Below, one piece after another: positions 25,503-34,317 of a stretch of DNA of 53,540 nt. How positions within the stretch are numbered: the stretch's first letter is position 1; every line of letters begins with the position of its first letter. The stretch is taken from contig CAMDDG010000012.1 of NCBI GenBank assembly GCA_945890895.1, forward strand, positions 1 to 53,540. Reading direction: 5' to 3'. A program made the position numbers and the translations under genes. Under the pieces are notes generated by a model. The model was not told the origin of the DNA, did not search any database, and saw only the letters and a list, made by a program, of their open reading frames with translations. Source of the DNA: Chitinophaga pinensis. Its GTDB lineage: Bacteria > Bacteroidota > Bacteroidia > NS11-12g > UBA955.

Positions 25503-25514
25503 GAAGCAAAATTA
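25503..25514 (-). promoter_or_regulatory. TAATTTTG -7 element 4 nt before recR start
   Basis: Minus-strand TAATTTTG at 25507-25514, then CTTC, then the recR ATG. Full consensus match. The same 71-nt gap holds the panD element facing the other way. Confidence 0.6.
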
Positions 25515-25558
25515 CGCGAATCAATATGTTATTTCATCCGAATTCAATATTTTCACTA

Positions 25559-25573
25559 TAACTTTGTACTCAA
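25559..25573 (+). promoter_or_regulatory. TAACTTTG -7 element 7 nt before panD start
   Basis: TAACTTTG at 25559-25566, seven nt (TACTCAA), then ATG at 25574. Full match to TAnnTTTG; no -33 match found at the usual spacing. Confidence 0.6.
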
Positions 25574-25921
25574 ATGTACATCGAAGTACTTCAAGCAAAG
25601 ATCCATAACGTTCGTATCACTCAAACCGAACTTAATTATACTGGAAGCATAACTATGGACATGGACCTAGTAGATGCTGCAGGTATGATACCCAATCAGA
25701 AAGTCCTTATTGTAAACAACAATAATGGAGAGCGTTTTGAAACCTACATCATCGAAGGTGAGCGCGGTACTGGTATTATTGGCCTAAACGGAGCTGCTGC
25801 TCGTAAAGGCCAAGTTGGAGATCAATTAATCATCATGACGTTTCAGTATTTGGAACCCTCAGAAGCCAAATTGCATCAACCCAAAAATATCTTCCCTGAT
25901 AAAAACAATCGTTTGATTTAA
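25574..25921 (+). CDS. panD: aspartate 1-decarboxylase proenzyme
   Basis: 115 residues. Makes beta-alanine for pantothenate. The self-cleavage site is Gly24-Ser25 in NYTGSITMD; Ser25 becomes the pyruvoyl cofactor. IIGLNGAAARKGQVGD (about 69-84) is the conserved core. N-terminal segment MYIEVLQAKIHNVRIT is normal for the family. Divergent from recR with a 71-nt shared promoter region. Confidence 0.96.
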   Translation: MYIEVLQAKIHNVRITQTELNYTGSITMDMDLVDAAGMIPNQKVLIVNNNNGERFETYIIEGERGTGIIGLNGAAARKGQVGDQLIIMTFQYLEPSEAKLHQPKNIFPDKNNRLI

Positions 25922-25985
25922 TTAGTATCACAGAACTTATTACGATCGTTCATTAATTTAACAATGAATGATTTGGTTTTATATT

Positions 25986-25993
25986 TATATTTG
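25986..25993 (+). promoter_or_regulatory. possible -7 element before the UPF0104 gene
   Basis: TATATTTG at 25986-25993 matches TAnnTTTG and lies 42 nt before the TTG start at 26036. The region is AT-rich and no -33 match is seen, so support is modest. Confidence 0.3.
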
Positions 25994-26035
25994 ATCCTCA
26001 ACGATTAAAGTTAAGATCTACAATCCTTCTTTATT

Positions 26036-27031
26036 TTGAAAAAAACCATCACTCGAATATTGATGCTCGTTTTTGCCGTAGCCGTTTTTGGCTATATTGG
26101 TTATTCAACCAACTGGACAGAAACGTTTAAAGCTCTTGAACAAGCCAATGTTAGCTTTATTATTCTTGGAGCAGCAATCATGCTTTTTGCCCATTATCTA
26201 AGAGCATTCCGGTGGGGAATTTTAACCAAAACCAATGGATTTCCCATAAATATACGAAGGGCTTTTTATTCAGTGATGACTGGCTATTTAGTCAATTCTG
26301 CCACTTCTCGAGGGGGAGAGGTGGTACGCTGCGCCGTTACCGCAAAAAGTGAAAAAGCTCCGGTTGAAATGCTTGTTGGAACTGTGGTTACAGAGCGTAT
26401 TGTTGATTTGTTTACCTTAATTTTCATGGCGCTACTCGGATTGATACTCCAATTCGACGAATTATTCGGTTTCTTTAAATCTTTTGTTATTAAAAACATT
26501 ATCAACAATTTAGAGTCACCAAAATTCTGGTTGATTATAACAATTTTAGTTATTTTGAGTATTTGGTCTTTCCGATTCTTAAAAAAACGACAATCTCAGC
26601 AACCCAGTGAAGGTGGCATTATTCAAAAGTTCATCAGCGGAATGACCGGTATTTTTAAACTTAAAAATCCAACTATTTATATTATTTCATCCTTGGGAAT
26701 TTGGTTTTGCTACTGGTTCTCTATGTATTTCCAACTTCAAGCTTTAGACATTACTCAACATTTAACATTGGCAGCTTCGCTTTCGGTTGTACTTTTTTCC
26801 ACTTTAGGAATTATTGTTCCCATGCCTGGGGGTGCTGGCGTTTGGTATTTTATTGCACTTGGATTAAACATGGTGTATCATTTTAACTCAACAGACGCGA
26901 ATACTTTTGGAGTCTTTACAGTGGCGTTCTCCAATATTTTACAGATTGTTCTCGGGGGAATTTCTTACGGATTGCTGTTTTTAGAAATGCAACGTGCAGA
27001 TAAAAAATTCGATAACAATGATCAAATTTAA
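26036..27031 (+). CDS. lysylphosphatidylglycerol synthase TM region / UPF0104 family membrane protein
   Basis: 331 residues from a TTG start (reading MKKTITRIL). About eight membrane helices. Family features: HYLRAFRWGIL (about 51-61), SVMTGYLVNSATSRGGEVVRCAV (in two parts near 80-102) and a late MPGGAGVWYFIALG. The family (PF03706) includes the flippase part of MprF and putative glycolipid or dolichol-type flippases, without the aminoacyl transferase domain here. Role inferred as lipid translocation. It is followed at 115 nt by rfaE2-type and GT2 genes, which fits envelope glycan work. Confidence 0.85.
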   Translation: MKKTITRILMLVFAVAVFGYIGYSTNWTETFKALEQANVSFIILGAAIMLFAHYLRAFRWGILTKTNGFPINIRRAFYSVMTGYLVNSATSRGGEVVRCAVTAKSEKAPVEMLVGTVVTERIVDLFTLIFMALLGLILQFDELFGFFKSFVIKNIINNLESPKFWLIITILVILSIWSFRFLKKRQSQQPSEGGIIQKFISGMTGIFKLKNPTIYIISSLGIWFCYWFSMYFQLQALDITQHLTLAASLSVVLFSTLGIIVPMPGGAGVWYFIALGLNMVYHFNSTDANTFGVFTVAFSNILQIVLGGISYGLLFLEMQRADKKFDNNDQI

Positions 27032-27145
27032 AATGCAGTTGATTGAACCATAGCTTTAAATGACTAATTAAATGTGAAGTCCTGTAATTTAACGTCAAAT
27101 AATAAAATCAATTAAAATTTCAACTCTTTCAATAATTGAACCACC

Positions 27146-27646
27146 ATGAAAACTGAAATATCAAAACATAAGATTTGGACCATAGATGAATGTCAAGAAA
27201 AAATCCAAAACATAAAAAATCAAGGAAAAACCATCGTTTTTACCAATGGTTGTTTTGATATTATTCATGCCGGACACGTGCATTATTTGAATGAAACCGC
27301 ACAACTTGCTGATTTTATGATAGTGGCCATCAACTCCGATTCTTCCGTTCAAAGAATGGAAAAATCTCCAGCAAGACCCCTACAATCTCAAGAATCCAGA
27401 TGCTTAGTCATGTCAGCATTCGAATTCGTAGATGCGGTGGTGGTTTTTGATGAGGATACTCCTTTGGAGATTATTCAGAAAATTACTCCAAATATTTTAG
27501 TAAAAGGTGGCGATTACACCATCGAAACGATTGTCGGTGCGAATTGGGTTTTACAACATGGCGGCGAGGTTAAAACCATCAATTTTGTAAATGGATATTC
27601 CACAACCGCTATTGAGCAAAAAATAATTCAAGCACATCAACACTAA
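27146..27646 (+). CDS. rfaE2: D-glycero-beta-D-manno-heptose 1-phosphate adenylyltransferase (RfaE2 type)
   Basis: 166 residues, nucleotidyltransferase fold corresponding to the C-terminal domain of HldE. Motifs: VFTNGCFDIIHAGHVHYL with HxGH (near 42-45), VAINSDSSVQRM and VKGGDYTIETIVGA, then NGYSTTAIEQKI. Forms ADP-heptose for LPS core or for the signalling metabolite. The kinase half (RfaE1) is not in the window. A GT2 gene starts 27 nt after the stop. Confidence 0.92.
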   Translation: MKTEISKHKIWTIDECQEKIQNIKNQGKTIVFTNGCFDIIHAGHVHYLNETAQLADFMIVAINSDSSVQRMEKSPARPLQSQESRCLVMSAFEFVDAVVVFDEDTPLEIIQKITPNILVKGGDYTIETIVGANWVLQHGGEVKTINFVNGYSTTAIEQKIIQAHQH

Positions 27647-27672
27647 AATTCCGTGTAAAATTCAAATTTCCC

Positions 27673-28860
27673 GTGTACGAAATTTCCTCTTTATTATTGT
27701 TTGGAACAATCCTATTTTGTTTAATCTATTACAGATATTGGAATAAAGTAGCCAAACACTTCAATACGGAAGAAATCCATCAAAGTTCAATTCCTCCTGG
27801 CCGTGTTTCTGTGATTATACCATTCAGAAATGAAGCGAGACACTTACCCAAATTGTTGGAATCATTACCAAAATGTGCATCATTTGATCATTTACAATTC
27901 TATTTTATCAATGATCATAGTTCTGATTTAAGTGTTAAAATAATTGAAGATTTCATTCATTCAACTCATTCAAAAAACATCTTTTTAATCCAACTGCCTG
28001 ATTCAATAACCGGTAAAAAGAATGCCTTACGTTTTGGAATTGAACAAATTAAAAGTCCTTGGTTCCAATTATTAGACGCAGATTGTATTCCCAACCAATT
28101 TACGTTTGAATTAATGTATTCAAAAGTATTACAATCAAAATGCAAAATACTTTTAGGTCCAGTAGGCTTTGAATCAAACCATCAAAATCAAAGAGGTCAA
28201 TCCATTTTACATTCCGGTCGTTTTGCTTTAAATAAATTATTAGAATGGTATCAAATTTTAGAAAATTCTGCACTCGTTGCACTGGGTTTCTATCATTTAT
28301 TCCAGGATAAACCTAGCATGGGGAATGCAGCCAATATGCTGGTAAACACCGACTATTTCAACCAACTTGATCCATATAAAAACAACACTAACATTGCTGG
28401 AGGCGATGATATATTTTTAATTGAATCTGCATTTCTACAAAACAAAGATCATGTTGCCTATTTAAACACGACTCAAGCAGCAGTATACACCAATGTTTTG
28501 TCGAGTTACTCAGAATTATTTTATCAACGAATTCGTTGGGCAAAAAAAACTGCTGCTCAATCATTAAATCATACGCGAAATTCGCAAATACTTTTGGTGC
28601 TTTTTTTAATATATCAATGGGTATCCCTGATCTATTGGGGGTTTTATTCCCATGATTTTAAATTTATTTTTATTTCTTGGGGATGTAAGTCTGTTTCAGA
28701 TTTTATTATTTTACGTCGAGTATTATTTGCCTACAACAAGAAGCCATCTTTTGGCTACATCCTTTACGCTTCAATTTTTCAGAGTATTTTCATCCCATTT
28801 ATTGCGATTACACAGTTCTTTTCTACGGTACAATGGAAAGATCGAAAATATTCTGAATAA
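27673..28860 (+). CDS. membrane-bound family 2 glycosyltransferase
   Basis: 395 residues from a GTG start. One N-terminal helix (about 1-18), then a GT2 domain: VSVIIPFRNEARHLPKLL, FINDHSSDLS, PWFQLLDADCIPN (DxD) and the product-site QRIRWAKKTA (QxxRW), then two or three C-terminal helices. QxxRW suggests a processive or membrane-linked enzyme. Follows rfaE2 by 26 nt, so probably acts in LPS or glycolipid synthesis. A second long gene begins immediately after the stop. Confidence 0.85.
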   Translation: MYEISSLLLFGTILFCLIYYRYWNKVAKHFNTEEIHQSSIPPGRVSVIIPFRNEARHLPKLLESLPKCASFDHLQFYFINDHSSDLSVKIIEDFIHSTHSKNIFLIQLPDSITGKKNALRFGIEQIKSPWFQLLDADCIPNQFTFELMYSKVLQSKCKILLGPVGFESNHQNQRGQSILHSGRFALNKLLEWYQILENSALVALGFYHLFQDKPSMGNAANMLVNTDYFNQLDPYKNNTNIAGGDDIFLIESAFLQNKDHVAYLNTTQAAVYTNVLSSYSELFYQRIRWAKKTAAQSLNHTRNSQILLVLFLIYQWVSLIYWGFYSHDFKFIFISWGCKSVSDFIILRRVLFAYNKKPSFGYILYASIFQSIFIPFIAITQFFSTVQWKDRKYSE

Positions 28861-28951
28861 CACATCAGAAGTCTCCCAATTTAAATTAAACGAGAATTTC
28901 AGCGTTCATCATTCCTGTTTTTCAATATCGGAATTTGAAATATCCAGACGT

Positions 28952-31900
28952 ATTTTACAGTTAATAAACTGGAAAACCAGACAAAAGTCCATATTAATCT
29001 GTTTTGTGCTCTTGTTTCATCTATCGAAAATAAATGGCCAAACTGTTCACATCTCCGATGACTTTGAACAACCTTTTTGGCCTGAATATTTCGATCAAGA
29101 CACCCTCCTTTTCAAAAGATCCACTCAATTTGCTACGAGCAACTCCTCGACTTTAGAAAAACACGAATACCAATTAAAAATACCCATACACCCAAATATT
29201 CTTTTAACTAAAATTCAACAATTACAAAAACCAGAACTGATACAGAAATTCAGTTCCCTTCAAAAAGACCTTCATAAAACAGTTCCCAATCAAGGGTACT
29301 TTCATATTCGATTCAGCTCAGAAATTAATCTATCGTCGGTTAATAGATTTGCTTTAATATTTAGAGATTCATTAAATCGTGAACTTAAGGTAAATTGGGG
29401 AAACACTAAAGATCAATTAGAAGTACATTTCTTGGGAAATTTAATTTACTCAGGAAGACCTTTTCAATACAACATCAGCGGATTAAGTCAAAATGTATTT
29501 GTTGAATTCGATTTTGATTCCTTGAGAATTTTCACATTTTCCGAGGAAGAACTTCCTCAAAATCCAATTGAGTTCTCACAAAATCTACATGCAATTGAAA
29601 TACCGATTAATTCAAGTTTTCACACTCCTGAATGGGCCATAATTTCCATCACACAGTCCGGAAAAACCGCTATTAATTCACATAAAATACACCAAATTAA
29701 TTGGGGATGGGGCGATAACTATATAGACACCATTGCAACTCAAATCAACCAAATATCGAATTACGAAATTCAATTTAACATTTATTCAAAAAACTACTTT
29801 TCATTTTCACAAAAAATGAAATTTACATCATCTCCCACAAATAAATATACCTATCTATTCTCACTGAGTACAATTCAATTCGATGCATTCAATTCGGCAA
29901 CAAACAGCCAACCGTACCCATCACACCATTTCAAAAAGATCACAACTTACACAATCCATTTTACAAGAGATTCAAATACCAGCAGAGTTATAGAACCATT
30001 TGATTCCACGTTGATTGCATTTGATTCAATCACTGTTACTATGTTGATACCATTGGAAATTAATACCATCATTTATAATTCTGATCATTCCAATTTTTCA
30101 AAAGACTCAAGTCAAATTGAATGTCACACCACAATAACCCATCTTGATACTGTTGAACCCGATAATATTTACATTTCCGAGTTATTAACCGACCCGGAAC
30201 CCCATTTTGGAAGAATTCCCCCATTACCTTACGTTGAATTGGTAAACCAATCCAACAAAGAACTGAATTTAGAAACTATTTATATATCTAAAAACTCAGA
30301 ACCTAATAGTTCTATCCAAATTGGATATCGTATACCACTAAATTCTTTTAAGCCCAATGATCTAAGTGGTAATCCTTCATCTTGGCGTTATAAAAATCGT
30401 CTACCCAGTAAAACCCATGCACTTATTGTAAATTCAAAAGACACATCAGAATGGTGCATTTGGTTTACTAATTCAACCAACAAAGATCTAAACGATGTGT
30501 TTTTAGTTTCTTGTCCTGCACTTCCGCGGTTCAATTATTCAGAGGGTTCAGTTTACGTTTTTGACCAAATGGGTCGTACAATTTCAACGATTAATTACTC
30601 TGATCTGATGCAATCTCCCGAATTCAAAGAAGGTGGAATCTCATTAGAAATTATCAATTCAAACCAACCTTATTCGTGGGAATTAAATGCAAAAAGCAAC
30701 TCTAATTTTGGTGGAAGCCCAGGAACTCCCAATTCTATTGACACCACTAACTTCCCGATTCAATCCCAAGTAATTCAATATAAAATCACAGATGCATTTT
30801 GTTCAGAAGATTCCATTTATCTTATTTGGAATCACAATTTACCCATAACATGGCCGTCAATCAAACTATTGGAATATCGTTCGGATTCTGATATACCGGT
30901 AGATTCATTTTTGCTACACAGGAGAAATAATACTCTAACCGTCTTTAGCGGAGATGTTAAAAACAATCATCCTTGCACGAATCAGAACACATATTATCTA
31001 GATACCAATCTACTTCTCACCTATTTGGGTAGTTCAACTAATTTAACTATTTACAATAACTTGCTGAAAAATCAACCCATAATCCTGCATCGGGGTGATT
31101 CCAAAAACCTAAGGTTTAATGAAATACTGTCTAATAACTTTACTGGTTTTTCTGATTTTATTGAACTCGTAAATATTGATACAATGAGTAGTGTAGATTT
31201 AGAAAACTGGGACCTACTTTACTACGATGAAAACCGGATTCTCAAAAATATAATACCATTAAATAATAAATATTTCAGATACATTGCGCCGTCTGAATGC
31301 AAGGTTTTCACCGATGATCGATACAGCGTTTACCGTCAGTTTCCTCAATTCTATCCTTTCAATATAGCTCAATCGATGCGTTTTCAAGACATTCCTAATA
31401 CTACAGGCATTTGGGTTTTAAATCACCATATTTTCGGCATTCAAGACGAAATAAACTTGAATCAACTAAACAAAGTATTCCCCAATGTTTCAAAAGGTTT
31501 TTCCTTAGAAAAAATTCATCCATTATTAAGCTCAAATAGAGCTGAAAATTGGTTTCCCTTTTTCGCTGACCCAAATAAGTCAAATAGTATAAACCCCAAT
31601 CTCAGCATCCCTCAGTCGGGTGCTTCACCAGGCGAAATGAATTCCAACTATCACGAGGTTCAATCACTTAATTCCGATTGGCTCACTCTCACTAACCGAA
31701 TTTTAAAATTCAATCATATCGAAATGCTGATTCTTCCAATAGAAATCAACTTACCTGTAACTGGTTATTCCTTATCCGGGGCTGTTTATAATAGTTCAGG
31801 AAGACAAATTTGCACATTGGAACTTCCCCAACAATTACCTCAAAAAGCATCATTATTTGTTAATTTACCTAGGGAAATACAATTCAACGGGAATTATGTC

Positions 31901-31972
31901 ATTAAATTTGAAGCTACATTACTCAATCATACCACAAAACGTACAATTAAACGATTCACGGTATTAAACTAA
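28952..31972 (+). CDS. secreted lamin-tail-domain protein; start codon unresolved
   Basis: About 1,000 residues, Asn/Ser/Ile-rich. A signal-peptide-like helix lies near the N-terminus (SILICFVLLFHLSKINGQ, cleavage after NGQ), then an extracellular region. Two lamin-tail-like (LTD) segments: ISELLTDPEPHFG with PYVELVNQSNKELNLE (about 30170-30290), and NEILSNNFTGFSDFIELVN (31118-31174). The open frame has no ATG between 28652, which lies deep inside the preceding gene, and the middle of the protein. An ATT at 28952 or ATA at 28964 would precede the signal peptide correctly; GTG at 29006 would cut into it. The end at 31972 is firm; the start given is my best guess. Confidence 0.7.
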   Translation: MLQLINWKTRQKSILICFVLLFHLSKINGQTVHISDDFEQPFWPEYFDQDTLLFKRSTQFATSNSSTLEKHEYQLKIPIHPNILLTKIQQLQKPELIQKFSSLQKDLHKTVPNQGYFHIRFSSEINLSSVNRFALIFRDSLNRELKVNWGNTKDQLEVHFLGNLIYSGRPFQYNISGLSQNVFVEFDFDSLRIFTFSEEELPQNPIEFSQNLHAIEIPINSSFHTPEWAIISITQSGKTAINSHKIHQINWGWGDNYIDTIATQINQISNYEIQFNIYSKNYFSFSQKMKFTSSPTNKYTYLFSLSTIQFDAFNSATNSQPYPSHHFKKITTYTIHFTRDSNTSRVIEPFDSTLIAFDSITVTMLIPLEINTIIYNSDHSNFSKDSSQIECHTTITHLDTVEPDNIYISELLTDPEPHFGRIPPLPYVELVNQSNKELNLETIYISKNSEPNSSIQIGYRIPLNSFKPNDLSGNPSSWRYKNRLPSKTHALIVNSKDTSEWCIWFTNSTNKDLNDVFLVSCPALPRFNYSEGSVYVFDQMGRTISTINYSDLMQSPEFKEGGISLEIINSNQPYSWELNAKSNSNFGGSPGTPNSIDTTNFPIQSQVIQYKITDAFCSEDSIYLIWNHNLPITWPSIKLLEYRSDSDIPVDSFLLHRRNNTLTVFSGDVKNNHPCTNQNTYYLDTNLLLTYLGSSTNLTIYNNLLKNQPIILHRGDSKNLRFNEILSNNFTGFSDFIELVNIDTMSSVDLENWDLLYYDENRILKNIIPLNNKYFRYIAPSECKVFTDDRYSVYRQFPQFYPFNIAQSMRFQDIPNTTGIWVLNHHIFGIQDEINLNQLNKVFPNVSKGFSLEKIHPLLSSNRAENWFPFFADPNKSNSINPNLSIPQSGASPGEMNSNYHEVQSLNSDWLTLTNRILKFNHIEMLILPIEINLPVTGYSLSGAVYNSSGRQICTLELPQQLPQKASLFVNLPREIQFNGNYVIKFEATLLNHTTKRTIKRFTVLN

Positions 31973-32121
31973 TTTCTAATCTCAATCCTTTCAAAAAAGA
32001 AACTCCAAAAATTTAAATATCTACAAATTTACACTTCAAATAATTTGGTAAAACACATAAAAATAAAAAAACAATTATACATACTGAAACATCCTGAACC
32101 AAAATTTTCCCTCTATTTTAA

Positions 32122-33021
32122 ATGACCCGCCAAGACGTTTTAAATATCTACAAAATACATTTGGATAAAATCTACCCTGAAGTTGAAAGCAGAGCGATAA
32201 TGCTGTGGGTTAATGATTACATCAAGAACTGTTCGGATTCAGAATTTCTAGAACCTATCACGCTTGATATACAGGTAGTAGATGATAAACTGATTGAGGA
32301 TATACCCAATATACTGGTAGAAGATATACCTAATACAAAAGTTTTTGAAGCATTAATCCGTTTACTCAATTTTGAACCCGTTCAGTATGTCTTTCAAACC
32401 GCTTTTTTTCATAAATATCAATTCAAAGTAAATTCAACTACTTTAATTCCTCGTCCCGAAACTGAAGAACTCATTGAACTTATTTTGCAGTATAATATTC
32501 ATCTTCAAGATTCGAATATTTTGGGATTGGATATTGGAACTGGGAGCGGATGCATACCACTTACGATTTTAAAAGAACAGCACAACTGGAAATTCAAAGC
32601 CATTGATATCAGTGAAGGAGCTTTGAAAATTGCTCAAACGAATTCTATAGATTTACACGTTTCAAATCGCATACAATTTGAAAACTGTAATATTCTTGAA
32701 CGTGATATGGATTTTAGCCATTTTCATTTAATCATTTCCAATCCGCCATACATTCCCTATTCTGAGTTGAACAAGCTTGATATGAATGTAACTAAATATG
32801 AACCTCACATTGCTTTGTTCACCGACTCGGATCCCTTGATTTTTTATAAAAGAATTGCCCATTTAGCAACAAAATCTGCCCAAAAAGGAACTCAAATTTG
32901 GTTGGAGACCCATCAAGATTACTGCGAACAAGTTGCCCAATTATTTGAAGCAGTTGGCACAACAACTAAAATCGAGGATCTCTCAGGAAATCCTCGATTT
33001 GTAATGTGCATTAAAAATTAG
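32122..33021 (+). CDS. prmC: peptide chain release factor N5-glutamine methyltransferase
   Basis: 299 residues. SAM-dependent enzyme methylating the GGQ glutamine of release factors. Conserved: RPETEELIELIL, LGLDIGTGSGCIPL (SAM-binding), the catalytic ISNPPYIPYSEL (NPPY near 212-215) and a C-terminal LSGNPRFV. The N-terminal helical domain carries a slightly longer acidic stretch with a repeated ...EDIPN pattern (about 57-72). Convergent with the AT-hook gene, 19 nt apart. Confidence 0.95.
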   Translation: MTRQDVLNIYKIHLDKIYPEVESRAIMLWVNDYIKNCSDSEFLEPITLDIQVVDDKLIEDIPNILVEDIPNTKVFEALIRLLNFEPVQYVFQTAFFHKYQFKVNSTTLIPRPETEELIELILQYNIHLQDSNILGLDIGTGSGCIPLTILKEQHNWKFKAIDISEGALKIAQTNSIDLHVSNRIQFENCNILERDMDFSHFHLIISNPPYIPYSELNKLDMNVTKYEPHIALFTDSDPLIFYKRIAHLATKSAQKGTQIWLETHQDYCEQVAQLFEAVGTTTKIEDLSGNPRFVMCIKN

Positions 33022-33040
33022 GTTTAATGAAGTTGGATCA

Positions 33041-33670
33041 TTAAGGTAGTTGGATCATTCCATCTACATTCTTCAAATCGCCTCTTTTGTATATTTGAGT
33101 CAATGTTGTGTATATCCCTTGAGAATATCGCTTCAGATCCTTCTCACCACTTTGAGCAAATAATTTTGCAATTAGATCTTTTGAAGATATGGGATTTTGG
33201 TACTCTTTCATGAATTGAACCACGATATCCCTTTTGGTCAATTCTCCAGCCCGTTTACGACCACCACCACGTTTGATTAAAGAAACTTTAGCAGGACGGC
33301 CTCTTTTTGCAATGGTTTTGAGGACACTGCTCGCAGGTCTTCCAACTTTGCGTTTTTTAGCTCCACCGGTTGCAATTTGTTTACGGTAATCTTTAGCACG
33401 GTTTTTCCAGAGTTTAATGGAACGTTCTAATTTATCTTTTTGCATTTCCATTTCCCGCTTATAACGCATTTCAATTCGTTGCAATTCCTTATCCGCTTGC
33501 AATTGTGCCTTTTGCAACGAAGCAGCAAAAAGAGCTAATTCCTTCTCTAACTGGAGAAACATACTATCACCTTTCTTGGAATTTCCTTTTCGAATTGACT
33601 TTGCTTTATTCTTTGAGCCAGGTTTTCTACCTCGCTTTCTGGGAAGAGTTTGATCTAAATTCTGTTCCAT
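33041..33670 (-). CDS. AT-hook / coiled-coil / winged-helix DNA-binding protein
   Basis: 209 residues, very basic. AT-hook-like motifs: RKRGRKPGS (11-19), KVGRPAS (108-114), KRGRPAK (122-128), with a related GGGRKR at 135-140. Residues about 37-100 form a charged coiled coil (LEKELALFAASLQKAQ, KREMEMQKDKLERS). The last 65 residues (from LTKRDIVVQFMKEY) look like a small winged-helix domain ending KNVDGMIQLP. I do not know a named family. It is likely a nucleoid-associated or regulatory protein binding AT-rich minor grooves. The gene is preceded by 269 nt of very AT-rich spacer. Confidence 0.8.
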   Translation of the reverse strand: MEQNLDQTLPRKRGRKPGSKNKAKSIRKGNSKKGDSMFLQLEKELALFAASLQKAQLQADKELQRIEMRYKREMEMQKDKLERSIKLWKNRAKDYRKQIATGGAKKRKVGRPASSVLKTIAKRGRPAKVSLIKRGGGRKRAGELTKRDIVVQFMKEYQNPISSKDLIAKLFAQSGEKDLKRYSQGIYTTLTQIYKRGDLKNVDGMIQLP

Positions 33671-33891
33671 GACAGTAGTAAATTTTAAAATTTAATACAA
33701 AAATCAATATTTTAATTTTAATAATAAAATTAAATAGACGAAACCTACTTTTGTAATGATGAATTAATTATTATCGCAAAAATGGTTATTCAAATTAGGC
33801 TGTAGGTATTCAATAATACGTAAAAAATCAACTCACTATTAAGTCACCGAAATATTGCAATAAAATTACACAATTATTCCAATATCGAAAA

Positions 33892-33923
33892 TTTCAGAAC
33901 ACACGCATTTCTCTCTAATTTTG
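33892..33923 (+). promoter_or_regulatory. promoter for DUF486-dxs
   Basis: TAATTTTG at 33916-33923 with TTTC at 33892-33895 about 20 nt upstream, close to the TTTG/TAnnTTTG pair. The ATG of the DUF486 gene is 16 nt after the element, and dxs follows in the same transcript. Confidence 0.55.
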
Positions 33924-33939
33924 CATAAAGAATCAATCC

Positions 33940-34308
33940 ATGAGATATTTCATAACCATCGGTCTGTTAATTTTATCGAATGTATTTATGACTATTGCTT
34001 GGTACGGCCATTTAAAATTCTCTCAATGGAAAACATTTGAAAAAGTGGGAATGGTTGGCATTGTATTGATTAGCTGGGGAATTGCCCTTTTTGAGTATTT
34101 TGCCCAAGTTCCTGCAAATAAATTAGGCTACAAAAACAATGGAGGCCCATTCACACTTCTGCAACTTAAAATGCTCCAAGAAGTCTTGAGTTTGTCGGTT
34201 TTCGTGGTTTTCACTTTACTGGTGTTTAAAACCGAAACATTTAAATGGAACCATTTAATTGGTGCATTGTTCTTGTTACTATCTGTGTTCTTCTTTTTCA
34301 AAAAATAA
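33940..34308 (+). CDS. DUF486 (DMT-type) small membrane protein
   Basis: 122 residues, four membrane helices, family wording NVFMTIAWYGHLKF, FEYFAQVPANKLGY and LKMLQEVLSLSVFVVF. DUF486 proteins are small members of the drug/metabolite transporter superfamily; substrate unknown. The stop is 9 nt before the ATG of dxs, so the two are co-transcribed. Confidence 0.88.
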   Translation: MRYFITIGLLILSNVFMTIAWYGHLKFSQWKTFEKVGMVGIVLISWGIALFEYFAQVPANKLGYKNNGGPFTLLQLKMLQEVLSLSVFVVFTLLVFKTETFKWNHLIGALFLLLSVFFFFKK

Positions 34309-34317
34309 TTGTACAAA

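Noticed and set aside
28652..28860. ATG-initiated N-terminal extension of the lamin-tail protein
   Set aside because: This stretch is the out-of-frame shadow of the GT2 enzyme's last membrane helices, which are clearly coding in the other frame. A real start should be near the signal peptide at about 28985.
33031..33060. Short direct repeat GTTGGATCATT after prmC
   Set aside because: A single 11-nt duplication at the end of the AT-hook gene; too short to separate from chance in AT-rich DNA.
33671..33939. Small gene in the AT-rich gap before the DUF486 gene
   Set aside because: No frame with a plausible start and coding-like composition; only the DUF486 promoter at its right end is supported.
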